Assembly (NCBI RefSeq): GCF_032302195.1
Contig: NZ_CP135275.1
Coordinates: 4,216,001-4,280,000, forward strand
Direction of reading: 5' to 3'
DNA length: 64,000 bases
From: Paenibacillus sp. MMS20-IR301
GTDB taxonomy: Bacteria > Bacillota > Bacilli > Paenibacillales > Paenibacillaceae
Part shown: positions 35,698 through 44,407 of the stretch, one piece after another
Numbering within the stretch: position 1 is the first letter of the stretch
Layout: each line of letters begins with the position of its first letter
The notes under the pieces: model-generated
What the model was told of the DNA's origin: nothing
The model's database searches: none
The model's input: only the letters and a program-made list of their open reading frames with translations
Program-made: the position numbers and the translations under genes

Positions 35698-36443
35698 TTC
35701 CGCTCAGCCTCCGCTGCCTTCACGGACCGCAGGCTTGCCGTCACCGTGCTGTAGACCAGTCTGCCGATGGCTCCGCCAAGATCCGTGGCGGTTCCGGCAT
35801 ACACATGCTCCGCAGCGTAGCGGCGGCTTCCGCTTACGGCAAGCACAACCGCATCCGTAGTCGTCCCGGTTGCAGGCAGACCATTCTCGGCATCAGAGAT
35901 GCCGAGATCCGCCAGTGCAGCCGCCTTCGCTTCCGTGGCCGTCATCACAGCATTCACCATCGCAGACGGCGACAGCCATCCGTCAATGGCAAGCATAATG
36001 TTAATCGTGCCCGGGCGGTAAGCCGCCAGCACGCTGCGCTGCGATCCGGCGCGGGCGGCATTGCCCGCAGCCGCAGTCACGCAGCAGAAAATACCTGCTG
36101 ACCCCGTATCCTCCTCGGCAACCGCAGCATGCTCGAGCGGAACAGCCGTCATCAGTCCGGCACAGCCTTCCAGCGGATAGCCCCACTCCACCAGCTTCGC
36201 CTCCATGTCACGTACCGGATTGCTGCATTCGTAATCCCGGCTGACAAATTGATTCACTGCCCGCTTCAAGCGGCCCATGCCTCCGCCGTATACCGCGCTC
36301 GATATACTGTCCGCTTCAGCCGGCAATTCCAGCAGCAGATGTTCCTTCTGCCATTTCAGCACTAATCCTTGCCAAACCCCGCTCCGGTACTCCGTTTCTC
36401 CGGCAGCCAGATTAAAGGGAAGCTTCACCCGTACTTCCTCCAT
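35694..36443 (-). CDS. cbiZ: Adenosylcobinamide amidohydrolase (CbiZ)
   Basis: A 249-residue CbiZ-family protein that cleaves the aminopropanol side of adenosylcobinamide (or pseudo-B12) to adenosylcobyric acid, allowing salvage. Recognisable segments are AVYGGGMGRLKRAVNQFVSRDY near residue 48, GLMTAVPLEHAAV near 95, PGTINIMLAIDGWLSPSAMVNAVMTATEAKAAAL near 145 and GTTTDAVVLAVSG near 190. A GGAGCGGATGG site precedes the ATG. It is the first gene of cbiZ-cbiB. Having it next to CbiB fits a salvage loop in which scavenged corrinoids are cut and rebuilt. Confidence 0.93.
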   Translation of the reverse strand: MEEVRVKLPFNLAAGETEYRSGVWQGLVLKWQKEHLLLELPAEADSISSAVYGGGMGRLKRAVNQFVSRDYECSNPVRDMEAKLVEWGYPLEGCAGLMTAVPLEHAAVAEEDTGSAGIFCCVTAAAGNAARAGSQRSVLAAYRPGTINIMLAIDGWLSPSAMVNAVMTATEAKAAALADLGISDAENGLPATGTTTDAVVLAVSGSRRYAAEHVYAGTATDLGGAIGRLVYSTVTASLRSVKAAEAERK

Positions 36444-36494
36444 GTTCCATCCGCTCCTTCCATACAGTAAGACTATTCAAGAATCTATCCTATC

Positions 36495-36523
36495 ATTATA
36501 TGATATCTTGTCGGCATTGTATC
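36495..36523 (-). promoter_or_regulatory. Promoter candidate for cbiZ-cbiB
   Basis: A perfect TATAAT (36500-36495) with GATACA 17 nt upstream as a weak -35. The -10 lies in a TATCAT-N3-ATGATA near-palindrome that could be an operator. Confidence 0.45.
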
Positions 36524-36587
36524 ACTCCTATTACTGCAGCCGATTATCACGCCGGAGCCATGCCCCCGGTTCATTGTCCAACTATAT

Positions 36588-36618
36588 AAAAACTGGCGCC
36601 CGGATTTCCGGACGCCAG
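36588..36618 (-). terminator. Terminator of the SLH protein gene
   Basis: CTGGCGCCCGGA pairs with CCGGACGCCAG around a TTT loop, followed by T5 on the minus strand, just after the stop at 36641. Confidence 0.85.
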
Positions 36619-36640
36619 CCTGTTATACTCCCCTGTGCTC

Positions 36641-39600
36641 CTACTCAGTCTTCTCCAGCATTCTAAGAATCACCGTCACTGCCTCTGCCCGCGTAGCCTG
36701 CTCCTGCGGAGCCAGCCGGTTATTGCCTCTGCCTTCAATCAGCCCTGCTGCATAGGCGGCTGCTGCATACGGCTGCCCCCAGGCCGGAATGTCCCCCGTA
36801 TCTGTATATGCTGCCTTAGCTGCCGCATCCGTCTCCACATCCTGCGCCCGGATGATCATGGCAATCATCTCCAGACGTGTGATTTTCCCGTCCGGCCGGA
36901 AGGTCTGATCGGAATAGCCTGTAATCCAGCCGGATTGGACGGCAGCGGCAACATAAGGACCCGCCCAGGCAGGAATGCTGCCCTTGTCCTTGAACGTCAG
37001 CACGGATGGCTTAAGCTCCACCTGTAACGCACGGCCCAGGATTACCGCAAATTCACTGCGGGTCACCGCTCCGTACGGACGGAAGCTGCCGTCCCCGTAT
37101 CCTTTTACCAGATTACGTTCTATGGCTGCAAGGATACTCTCTTTGGCCCAATGCTTATCTACATCCTTGAACACAAGCTGGCCGGCACTTGCGCCGTTGC
37201 CTGCATTTCCGGTATTCCCTGTATTCCCCATACTGCCGTTATCGCCAGTAGTTCCAGCAGCGCCAGTATTCCCCGCGTTATTGCCCGGATTACCATTATT
37301 ACCGTTATTTCCGTTATTGCCGCCATCCCCATTACCGCCATTGTTTCCCGGATCCGGATCCGTGCCGCCGTCAGGCTGCTTGTCCGCCTTTATGACCGTC
37401 AGCACGAAGCTTTTCTGCGCCTCTGCCCCGTCCTTCCGCAAAGTGGCTGTCAAAGTCACCTCGGTTGTACCGGCCGGACGCTCAACCTCACCTTTGCTTG
37501 ATATGATCTCCGGGTGGCTTGAGGTCCAGGTAATTTCACTTCCATACTCCCCGGCAGCCGGCAAAATAACATTCTTCGTCACCGAAGTCCTGAGATCTCC
37601 AGCAGCGTATCCGATTTCAAGCTTCGCCTGATCCAGATTAACCGCCAGCGGTTTCGGCAGATCCCCCAAAGTTATTGTTACGCTAGCTGTATTTAACGGA
37701 ACTGTGACGCTGCCTTTTTCGTTATCTGCTATTCCTGCTGAGACATCCGCAATATTGTTCACCATACTTGGCAATTGAACGCTGAAGCTGGCCTGGCCGG
37801 CTGCAAGCTTCGCCTGACTCAAATCACTGTTGAAGGTAACAATGAGCTGGTTATCTTGTCTTACAATCTTGTATCCGACTCTGCCGCCCTGCAGTGCAGG
37901 ATAGTTCTGGACACCAGCCACAATATTATTGTTCTTCGCAGCATCCAGCACCCACTCCTTAGGGATACCGCGGCCTGCAATAATCTCAACCTTCTCATTC
38001 TGGTCATAGATTCTCTCCCCGATCAGGGAGTCGACCAGCACCTTGGAGTTAACCGATTGTCCCCACATATGCTGGGCTGATCCGCCGCCGCCCGGGGTAT
38101 TTTGCAGATTAAGCTGATCATTCGTCTGTGCCCACGGGCTGCCCGATACGGGATAATTGATTCCTTCCCACCAGCTGAACGGCCCGCTCATTGAATTCTC
38201 GATCATGAACTCGTAAGCTTTAATCCCCATATCCCGGTATGCTTCCCCGCGCAGCGCAGCACTGCCGTATCCGGCATTATAAGCACTTGAATAAAAGCCG
38301 TGCGGATATCCCCCGAAGTTGTACGGAGAATCGGTTGTATCCTCTTGAATCCGCCGGTTGATCCCATAGGTATACGTATCATCCAGCAGCTTCAGGTTAA
38401 TGTTATCCTCCGGCTGCTCGGCCCCGTACAGGTATCCGTCCCAGTGCCATCTGCCGAACAGGAACATCGACGCCCAGTTCGCATCCCTGGAATCCTTCAT
38501 CCGGTTCTCATCATTGGTCTCAACAACCGAGGCCGGAATATAATCGAGACCTTCCTCCGTTATCGTCTGCTGGAGCTTAGCTGTGAATTTGGCTAACAGG
38601 TCATCATATCTTGCTTTTGCCCATTCCGCTTCCTGCAAATAGGATTCATCATTCTTCAAACGGTATAATTCGCGTGTTACATATTCATAGGCGGTCAGGC
38701 CGGTCAGAGCGGAGTAATTGTCGATGGTCCAGTTGCCCTCTGAATCGATTGCGTACGTTTTTTTCATAATGCCGTCAGCGTTGCGGTCGCTTTCAATGGT
38801 TCTGGCCCCGAATTTCACCCGTTTCTCAAAAACAGTACCAGTCGTACCGTCATCAGCAGTCATCTGCTCATCAAAGATCGAGGCGTCTCCGGTCTTGCTT
38901 AAATACACTGCATAAGCCCAGGGAATCTTCCAGTTGGTATCCCAGTACAGGTTGCTGTCCACTTGGCCCGTCTCAATATTGATCCCGCCTGTCAGCGGAA
39001 TGCTCTTCAGATAATCCTGCGCATGAGCGAAATCGCCGCTCTGAATCAGGTTCACCAGAATCCCCAGCGTGTCATGGGAAAATAACCGGGCATAACCGTT
39101 CTCACCCACATGCAGATAAGTATCATCCTTAATAATCAGCGTATCAATGTAACCTGATTTGAACGCATTCACCAGCTCCTGGTTCGGCAGACTGAGCTCC
39201 GCCACTTTGGAGAGTCTCATCAGCCAGTAAGCCTTCATCTCATTATAGTTGGCTTCGAAGGAGCCTAGGCCGGCCACCTGCTCTTTGGTCAGGGAAGTGA
39301 ACCGGGTAACATTTTTGTCAAAATACTCATACTTATCCGCTTCAATCGCATATTCCCGCACAACGCTCGCGCCAGGCTGGACAGTATACATATTTACAGC
39401 AGCCGCATTGACCGGCACCAGATTGCCCGAGACAACCGGCAAAAGCACTATATCACCCGAATGATTCGTAGCCGTAATTCTGGAATAGTTAATGACATAA
39501 TCCTTATTGTCCACAGTATGCTTGTTTGCGAACGTTTCAATCTTGTAGTCCACTTTATTTTTCGTATATTCACTGATAAATTCGGGCAGATAGCCTTCCC

Positions 39601-41611
39601 CTTTAGTCCACTTGATGTTGCTTGTATCCGTTACTCCGAAGGTAACCAGCTGCTTGGGGGCAACCGGGCCATGCTGCTCCGGACGGCTTCCGCCGATCTG
39701 ATACGAGCCATCCAGGAAGGCAAGGGAGGCATTCTTATCCCCCTCAAAACCAAAGGCCGCAGTCATCTGCTCATTCGTTTCATACTTGTATTTGCCCGAG
39801 ACCTTTAGATTATGAACCGCTTTCAAAACATTGGCGTATGCAGCCAGCTTATCGCTCTCCGGAGCGTTTGCCTCCAGCGCCTTGGCCGCTTTTACCGCTT
39901 CATTCAGGTTGTTTAGCGAACTTATAGTATATCCCTTGATCACCGCCCGGCTGATCCTGTCGATCTGGACGGCAATGTCAGACATGTCCATATTGAACTC
40001 AAGACCGTCCCTTGACGACTGCAGTGCGCTGTAAGCTGAATTAATCGCCTCCTGCTTGGCATCAAAATCATTCAGCAGCAGCTTCGCGTGATTGATTGCA
40101 GCCTCCAGAGCGGACCATGACTGTACGGTGTACAGCTTGCTGTTATAGTTATAATCCTCTATTTCAATGATTATAGCCTGCAAGGCGGTTCTATCCGTAT
40201 CCGACTTTTTAATGATCCGCAAGATTCCTGTACCGAGATGTGCTTCTGATCGAAAAGCGCCTGAGACACTTTTGCCGAAATACTCGCCTGCCGTGTCCCC
40301 GCTTCTCTTCATAACCATCCAGCGGTATTTGCCGGAGAACAGATTCTTCTGCGACAGCACCAGGGCATAACGTGTATTCCCTGCAAGCGTGTAGCTGAGC
40401 GGTATGGCAGTCAGAGCGCCGTCCGTAACCTGGTCCCTGCTTACCGTTGCTTCAGCAAGCGGCGCACCTGCCGGCAGGCCTGAGCTGTCTGTCCCATATA
40501 ATTTTGCCGTCAGATCACTTACGTTGTTGGACATTTTCCGCACATTTACTTGTACATACTGCATTTCAAAGCCGTCACTCACGGTAAAAGTCTGATATCT
40601 GTCCTGCTGATCCCCGCTGGCGCCGAACTCATATTCATTCTCAGCGGCACCTGTATAATCGATCATGATATTCGTATCTCTTCTTACCAGCGCAGCCTGA
40701 GCGTTATTCAGCCGGGTTAAGGCACTGTCAATGTCAGCCTGGGCGGCATCCTTCTGCTCCAGAACACTCTTGGCGGCTTCTCTTGCCTGCACAAAATCCT
40801 GCCAGGATTCATCCGTATACACGCCCTGAAGCCTGTCTTTGACCTGATTGTAGGCAGTCTGCAGTTTGCTCTTGTCCGCAAGCTCCTTGCTGCTCACGGC
40901 CAGTCCCGAGAAAGACATATTGCCGTACTGTGACAAGGTTTCTGCCTGCAGACCCTCCACTTTCAACTCCACATGGGCAGGCACCTTGATCTGATACTTG
41001 TACACTTCCGAAGTACCGCCAGCGTTGATTTCCTTCGTCTCCATAAGCTGCATATCCGCATATATTCTCACAGCAGCCTTGGCCTGCCACAGCCCGATGC
41101 CAAACACGACCGTCGACTCCTGCGGCTGCGGGGCTACCCGGAAGGTCCAGCCTACATTCTCATATTTCCCTGCATCCCTGCTGCTCTTCGGATAAAACAC
41201 GCCAAACCCTGTATCTTTGACAGCCCTTTCATAACCGGCCATGCCATCATCCCAGGAATACGCAAGATAATTGGCATCACCGCCCCGGTCCGCTTTCCCC
41301 TCGGTGCCGGTAGTACCATTACCGTATACGCTGAAGGTTACAGAGCTGGAGACAGCCTTCCTGATCTGGACCATCTGCTCCGGGCCGTTGCCTTTCAGAT
41401 GCAGCCAGTCCACATTGCCGACCTGGGACAGGTCAAGCGAGTCTTCCCCTTGTACTTTGCTTTGGTTGATATCAAGTGCGGCGGATCCTGTGACGGTATC
41501 CGTACCTTCTGCTGCAAAGGCTGCCTCCGGCAGACCCAGCGGGGCAGAAGTCAGAACCAGTGAAGCCATTAAGAGCATGACCGTCATTTTTTTGAGCGGT
41601 ATTCTGAGCAT
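36641..41611 (-). CDS. Large secreted SLH-domain surface protein with glycosidase-like core
   Basis: A 1656-residue exported protein. The signal peptide is residues 1-34 (hydrophobic MTVMLLMASLVLTSAP, ending AAFAAEG). A β-rich region of about 210 residues (NEW3/CBM-like) follows, then two helical FIVAR-like repeats near 250-315 and 480-560 (YTDESWQDFVQAREAAKSVL; YTVQSWSALEAAINHAK). A large helical region, about 620-1270, looks like an (α/α)6-barrel glycoside hydrolase or lyase (WDTNWKIPWAYAVY, HWDGYLYGAEQP, GPFSWWEGINYP). An Ig-like domain (WTSSHPEIISSKGEV) lies near 1350, then a Gly/Asn linker, and three SLH domains at about 1485-1655 anchor it to the wall polymer. The ATG has GGAGG 7 nt upstream. 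The exact enzyme family is not recognised. Confidence 0.85.
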   Translation of the reverse strand: MLRIPLKKMTVMLLMASLVLTSAPLGLPEAAFAAEGTDTVTGSAALDINQSKVQGEDSLDLSQVGNVDWLHLKGNGPEQMVQIRKAVSSSVTFSVYGNGTTGTEGKADRGGDANYLAYSWDDGMAGYERAVKDTGFGVFYPKSSRDAGKYENVGWTFRVAPQPQESTVVFGIGLWQAKAAVRIYADMQLMETKEINAGGTSEVYKYQIKVPAHVELKVEGLQAETLSQYGNMSFSGLAVSSKELADKSKLQTAYNQVKDRLQGVYTDESWQDFVQAREAAKSVLEQKDAAQADIDSALTRLNNAQAALVRRDTNIMIDYTGAAENEYEFGASGDQQDRYQTFTVSDGFEMQYVQVNVRKMSNNVSDLTAKLYGTDSSGLPAGAPLAEATVSRDQVTDGALTAIPLSYTLAGNTRYALVLSQKNLFSGKYRWMVMKRSGDTAGEYFGKSVSGAFRSEAHLGTGILRIIKKSDTDRTALQAIIIEIEDYNYNSKLYTVQSWSALEAAINHAKLLLNDFDAKQEAINSAYSALQSSRDGLEFNMDMSDIAVQIDRISRAVIKGYTISSLNNLNEAVKAAKALEANAPESDKLAAYANVLKAVHNLKVSGKYKYETNEQMTAAFGFEGDKNASLAFLDGSYQIGGSRPEQHGPVAPKQLVTFGVTDTSNIKWTKGEGYLPEFISEYTKNKVDYKIETFANKHTVDNKDYVINYSRITATNHSGDIVLLPVVSGNLVPVNAAAVNMYTVQPGASVVREYAIEADKYEYFDKNVTRFTSLTKEQVAGLGSFEANYNEMKAYWLMRLSKVAELSLPNQELVNAFKSGYIDTLIIKDDTYLHVGENGYARLFSHDTLGILVNLIQSGDFAHAQDYLKSIPLTGGINIETGQVDSNLYWDTNWKIPWAYAVYLSKTGDASIFDEQMTADDGTTGTVFEKRVKFGARTIESDRNADGIMKKTYAIDSEGNWTIDNYSALTGLTAYEYVTRELYRLKNDESYLQEAEWAKARYDDLLAKFTAKLQQTITEEGLDYIPASVVETNDENRMKDSRDANWASMFLFGRWHWDGYLYGAEQPEDNINLKLLDDTYTYGINRRIQEDTTDSPYNFGGYPHGFYSSAYNAGYGSAALRGEAYRDMGIKAYEFMIENSMSGPFSWWEGINYPVSGSPWAQTNDQLNLQNTPGGGGSAQHMWGQSVNSKVLVDSLIGERIYDQNEKVEIIAGRGIPKEWVLDAAKNNNIVAGVQNYPALQGGRVGYKIVRQDNQLIVTFNSDLSQAKLAAGQASFSVQLPSMVNNIADVSAGIADNEKGSVTVPLNTASVTITLGDLPKPLAVNLDQAKLEIGYAAGDLRTSVTKNVILPAAGEYGSEITWTSSHPEIISSKGEVERPAGTTEVTLTATLRKDGAEAQKSFVLTVIKADKQPDGGTDPDPGNNGGNGDGGNNGNNGNNGNPGNNAGNTGAAGTTGDNGSMGNTGNTGNAGNGASAGQLVFKDVDKHWAKESILAAIERNLVKGYGDGSFRPYGAVTRSEFAVILGRALQVELKPSVLTFKDKGSIPAWAGPYVAAAVQSGWITGYSDQTFRPDGKITRLEMIAMIIRAQDVETDAAAKAAYTDTGDIPAWGQPYAAAAYAAGLIEGRGNNRLAPQEQATRAEAVTVILRMLEKTE

Positions 41612-41837
41612 TATCTAACCTCCATCTCTATTTTGTTTAAGCATATAAAAAACCGGGATATTAAAACATACGAATATCTTTACTTCCCGCCGACTTTTTT
41701 TACCTCTTTCTCTTACGGGCGGACGGTTACTGCAAACCATGGAATGCTGGCAGGGAATTAGGCGGTAAAAGGATAGGAAGGCACCGCCTCATCGCGGGCT
41801 GTAACCGGCATTTGGGCGGACAACCCGCTTAAGCAAG
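41612..41837. other. Upstream region of the SLH gene
   Basis: About 225 bp with an inverted repeat (AGGCGGT / ACCGCCT around 41760-41790) and A/T-rich sequence near 41640-41700 that could hold the promoter. I could not fix a -35/-10 pair. Confidence 0.35.
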
Positions 41838-41879
41838 CAAAAAACGGCTGCGCCTCCTTTGCAGGATACGCAGCCGTTT
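41838..41879 (-). terminator. Terminator-like hairpin upstream of the SLH gene
   Basis: AAACGGCTGCG pairs with CGCAGCCGTTT around a 16-nt loop; T6 follows on the minus strand. It would stop transcripts coming from the repeat region at 42 kb or from cobD. Confidence 0.75.
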
Positions 41880-42018
41880 GGGCGGAAAATAGATTGTTGA
41901 AGAGAACAACCAGGGTATAGATTGGTTATTCACGCGAAAGCCGTTTATGTACATTACAGCTATGGGATGCTAGCTGTTGCGGGGCTGGGGGGGCCGGGGG
42001 GCTGGGCGACACACCTGT

Positions 42019-42157
42019 ATTCCTGCTCTCCTGCTCTCCTGCTCTCCTGCTCTCCTGCTCCCCTGCTCCCCTGCTCCCCTGCTCTCCTGCGCTCCTGCGC
42101 TCCTGCTCTCCTGCTCTCCTGCTCCCCTGCTCCCCTGCTCCCCTGCTCCCCTGCTCC
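42019..42157. repeat. 8-bp satellite, about 17 copies
   Basis: Tandem CTCCTGCT / CCCCTGCT units (period 8, with CTCCTGCG variants). All frames stay open, giving artefact frames such as EQGSRGAGEQESRRAGEQ. It is typical of a slippage-prone phase-variable tract, but no coding gene reads through it. Confidence 0.92.
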
Positions 42158-42162
42158 AAAGT

Positions 42163-42350
42163 TGTACATTGTGCAATTTGCAGTCAATGAATTCCTGTTC
42201 CACACACGGATTGTTGCAGGAAATACAAAATTTTCTGCTCAAAAGGAGCTGGTAGAGTAGAATTGCTGCTTTTTGTGCAACATTTTGTTGTTTAGGTGCA
42301 GTAAACGGCCCCGAATGTTGTATTTCGTGCAGGATTTCTACTACCTTAAC
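42163..42350. repeat. Degenerate TTGTA/TACAA repeat block
   Basis: Loosely repeated blocks: TTGTACATTGTGCAA, TTGCAGGAAATACAAAATTT, TTTTTGTGCAACATTTTG and TTGTATTTCGTGCAGGA. They resemble the units at 43892-44080. No gene is seen. Confidence 0.5.
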
Positions 42351-42366
42351 AGTGGGGGAGGCGCAA

Positions 42367-42665
42367 TGTATTCGGTTTTCCGCATACATTTGGTCCGTTA
42401 ACCTTCTTAGTGGCACAATGTGTTCGGTTTTCCGCATACATTTGGCTCGTTAATCTTCGTGGCAGCACATTGCGATTGTGTTCGGTTTTCCGCATACATT
42501 TGGCCCGTTTACCTTCGTAGTGGCACATTGTGTTCGGTTTTCCGCATACATCTGGCCTGTTCACCTTCGTAGTGACACATTGTGTTCGGTTTTCCGCATA
42601 CATTTGGCCCGTTTACCTTCGTAGTGGCACATTGTGTTCGGTTTTCCGCATACATTTGGCCCGCT
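42367..42665. repeat. 52-bp palindromic tandem repeat (6 copies)
   Basis: TTCGGTTTTCCGCATACAT blocks begin at 42371, 42423, 42481, 42533, 42585 and 42637 (spacings 52, 58, 52, 52, 52). Each carries a hairpin (AATGTGT or AATGTAT with ATACATT around CGG-TTTT-CCG) followed by TGGCCCGTTTACCTTCGTAGTGGCA-like spacer. The array sits between the 3' end of cobD and the satellite. The same unit occurs at 17842-17920 in reverse orientation. Confidence 0.92.
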
Positions 42666-42696
42666 TCAGGTTGTCCCACCTTCATAAATTGTGACC

Positions 42697-43788
42697 TCAC
42701 ACCCTAGCCTGCAGTATCGCCCCCAGCTCCACCAGCAGACGGCTATTGTCTGCGCCGCCCTTGACCGCTACGCGGATATGCCCCGGCGTAAGGCCGGGAT
42801 ACATCGCGCAGCTGCGCACCAGGATGCCGCGGCGGCCCAGCCGCTCCTGTACCGCTGCTGCGGTCCATGGCGCGGGCAGCCGCAGCAGCAGGAAGTTCGC
42901 TTCGCCCGGCGGCACCCCGCAGCCGAGCTCAAGCAAGCCCCGCCGCAGCCGCTGCCGCTCGGCTGCGATCAGCGCGCGCGTCTCCTGCCCGTAGCCGTCG
43001 CCGCTCTGCAGGCAGGCTTCCCCGGCCAGCAGCGCCAGGCCGTTCACGCTCCAGGTCACCTGCTTGCCGCTCATCGCCGCGGCAAGCTCCGGGCTAGCGG
43101 CCGTGAAGCCCAGCCGCAGTCCCGGAATGGCAAAAAACTTCGTCATCGAGCGCACCAGCACCGCATGACGGTAAGCCCCCAGCTCCGGCAGCAGGGATAT
43201 CCGGTCCGCCTCAGGGATGAAGTCGATGAACGCTTCATCCACCGCCAGCACCGTCCCGCAGGCTTCAGCCTTGCGGGCCAGGAACCGCAGCTCGTCCAGC
43301 GGATACTGGACGCCGTTCGGGTTGTTCGGCTGGCCGAGGAACAGCAGATCAGTCTGCTCCAGCAGGCCGGATATGGCCTCCACGGAAGCCCGGTAATCCT
43401 TCCCGCTTGTCCCCTGCACGGACAGCACTTCGGCACCGAACTGCTCCGCGAGCTGACGGTACTCGGAGAAACAGGGCTCGACGATACCCACCCGGCGCGG
43501 CGCCACCGCGAGCAGCAGCAAGGCCATAGATTCGGCCGCTCCGTTCGCGACGGTAATCCAGTCCGGACCGACCCCCAACTCCTCCGCGAGCAGCGCCTTC
43601 AGCCTCCGGTGCCCCGGATCGGGATAAGCGGTAATCGCTGTCACGGCATCCCGCAGAAGCGCCAGCACTCCAGGCGGCGGCCCCAGCGGATTAATATTGG
43701 CGCTGAAATCAACAAAGCCGCCGCTGTTTCCCCCGTATAACTCAGCCGCCGTCAGCAGATCACCACCGTGGCCATATTTTTCCAGCAT
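42697..43788 (-). CDS. cobD: L-threonine-O-3-phosphate decarboxylase (CobD)
   Basis: A 363-residue PLP enzyme that decarboxylates threonine phosphate to (R)-1-amino-2-propanol phosphate, the CbiB substrate. The start MLEKYGHGGDLLTAAE and FVDFSANINPLGPP near residue 25 are characteristic of CobD rather than histidinol-phosphate aminotransferase. GQPNNPNGV near 152, DEAFIDFIPE near 183 and the PLP lysine in SMTKFFAIPGLRLGF near 214 complete the fold. The ATG follows AAGGGAGTG. It stands apart from the other cob genes, with repeats on both sides. Confidence 0.92.
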   Translation of the reverse strand: MLEKYGHGGDLLTAAELYGGNSGGFVDFSANINPLGPPPGVLALLRDAVTAITAYPDPGHRRLKALLAEELGVGPDWITVANGAAESMALLLLAVAPRRVGIVEPCFSEYRQLAEQFGAEVLSVQGTSGKDYRASVEAISGLLEQTDLLFLGQPNNPNGVQYPLDELRFLARKAEACGTVLAVDEAFIDFIPEADRISLLPELGAYRHAVLVRSMTKFFAIPGLRLGFTAASPELAAAMSGKQVTWSVNGLALLAGEACLQSGDGYGQETRALIAAERQRLRRGLLELGCGVPPGEANFLLLRLPAPWTAAAVQERLGRRGILVRSCAMYPGLTPGHIRVAVKGGADNSRLLVELGAILQARV

Positions 43789-43891
43789 AGATACACTCCC
43801 TTTACAATTAATCAGCTAACATTACGTTATATGGCTTGAACTGGAAGCATTAAGGTATATTAGCGATAGGAGAACGCCTATAACAATGAGG

Positions 43892-44080
43892 CAATTGTAT
43901 TTTATACATTTGATTCCTTGCTAAATGCGCGAAAAATCCATTCTATTGTATTTCGTACAATGCTTTTCGGGGAAATGACCTTAAACTGCCTACAACACAA
44001 GAAACGAGTGTACAAAATACAGTAGATTCTATTTTCGGGCTTATTCTACTGCAATCTAATGTACAAAGTACAATAGAATG
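43892..44080. repeat. TTGTA/TACAA palindromic repeats in two inverted pairs
   Basis: TTGTATTTTATACA at 43895 and ATTGTATTTCGTACAAT at about 43944 are 51 bp apart. TGTACAAAATACA at 44009 and TGTACAAAGTACA at 44060 are also 51 bp apart, in the opposite sense. Flanks such as TAGATTCTATTTTCGGG and CATTCTATTG are shared between halves. The rest of 43789-44339 shows no gene. Confidence 0.75.
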
Positions 44081-44339
44081 AATTCTCTATTTCCTCACTA
44101 ATCTTAAGTTCAAAATCACAACCTCAAAATAAATAGTTTTAACTTCACCTGTTGCCGCCTATCAGCTATACCTCCACCTGTTGCCGCTCCCCCAAATACC
44201 TTATCTCTCACATTCTTCCCAGCCGCAACACTCACAGCGTTCATTCTCCCAATTATCAGCCCGGAGCCTTAAGTACGTCAATGCGCTTGCGGTAGCACGC
44301 CGGAGCCCCCGCCCTTTCTCCTCCCTCCCGCTTTTGCTT

Positions 44340-44368
44340 TTGTGATAATCTCCCTTTTGGTTTAGAAT
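44340..44368 (+). promoter_or_regulatory. SigA-type promoter of lplA
   Basis: TTGTGA (44340-44345), a 17-nt spacer, then TAGAAT (44363-44368), 39 nt before the lplA ATG. Confidence 0.6.
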
Positions 44369-44407
44369 AAATACAGCAGTTTACTATGGTGAAGCGGAGG
44401 AATCACT

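Noticed and set aside
41926..42437. Several frames with EQGSRGAGEQES or CSPALLLPCSPA repeats
   Set aside because: Six-frame artefacts of the 8-bp satellite.
42346..42700. Small minus-strand frames such as MRKTEHNVPLRR
   Set aside because: Translations of the 52-bp palindromic array; the period is not kept in frame and no ribosome sites precede them.
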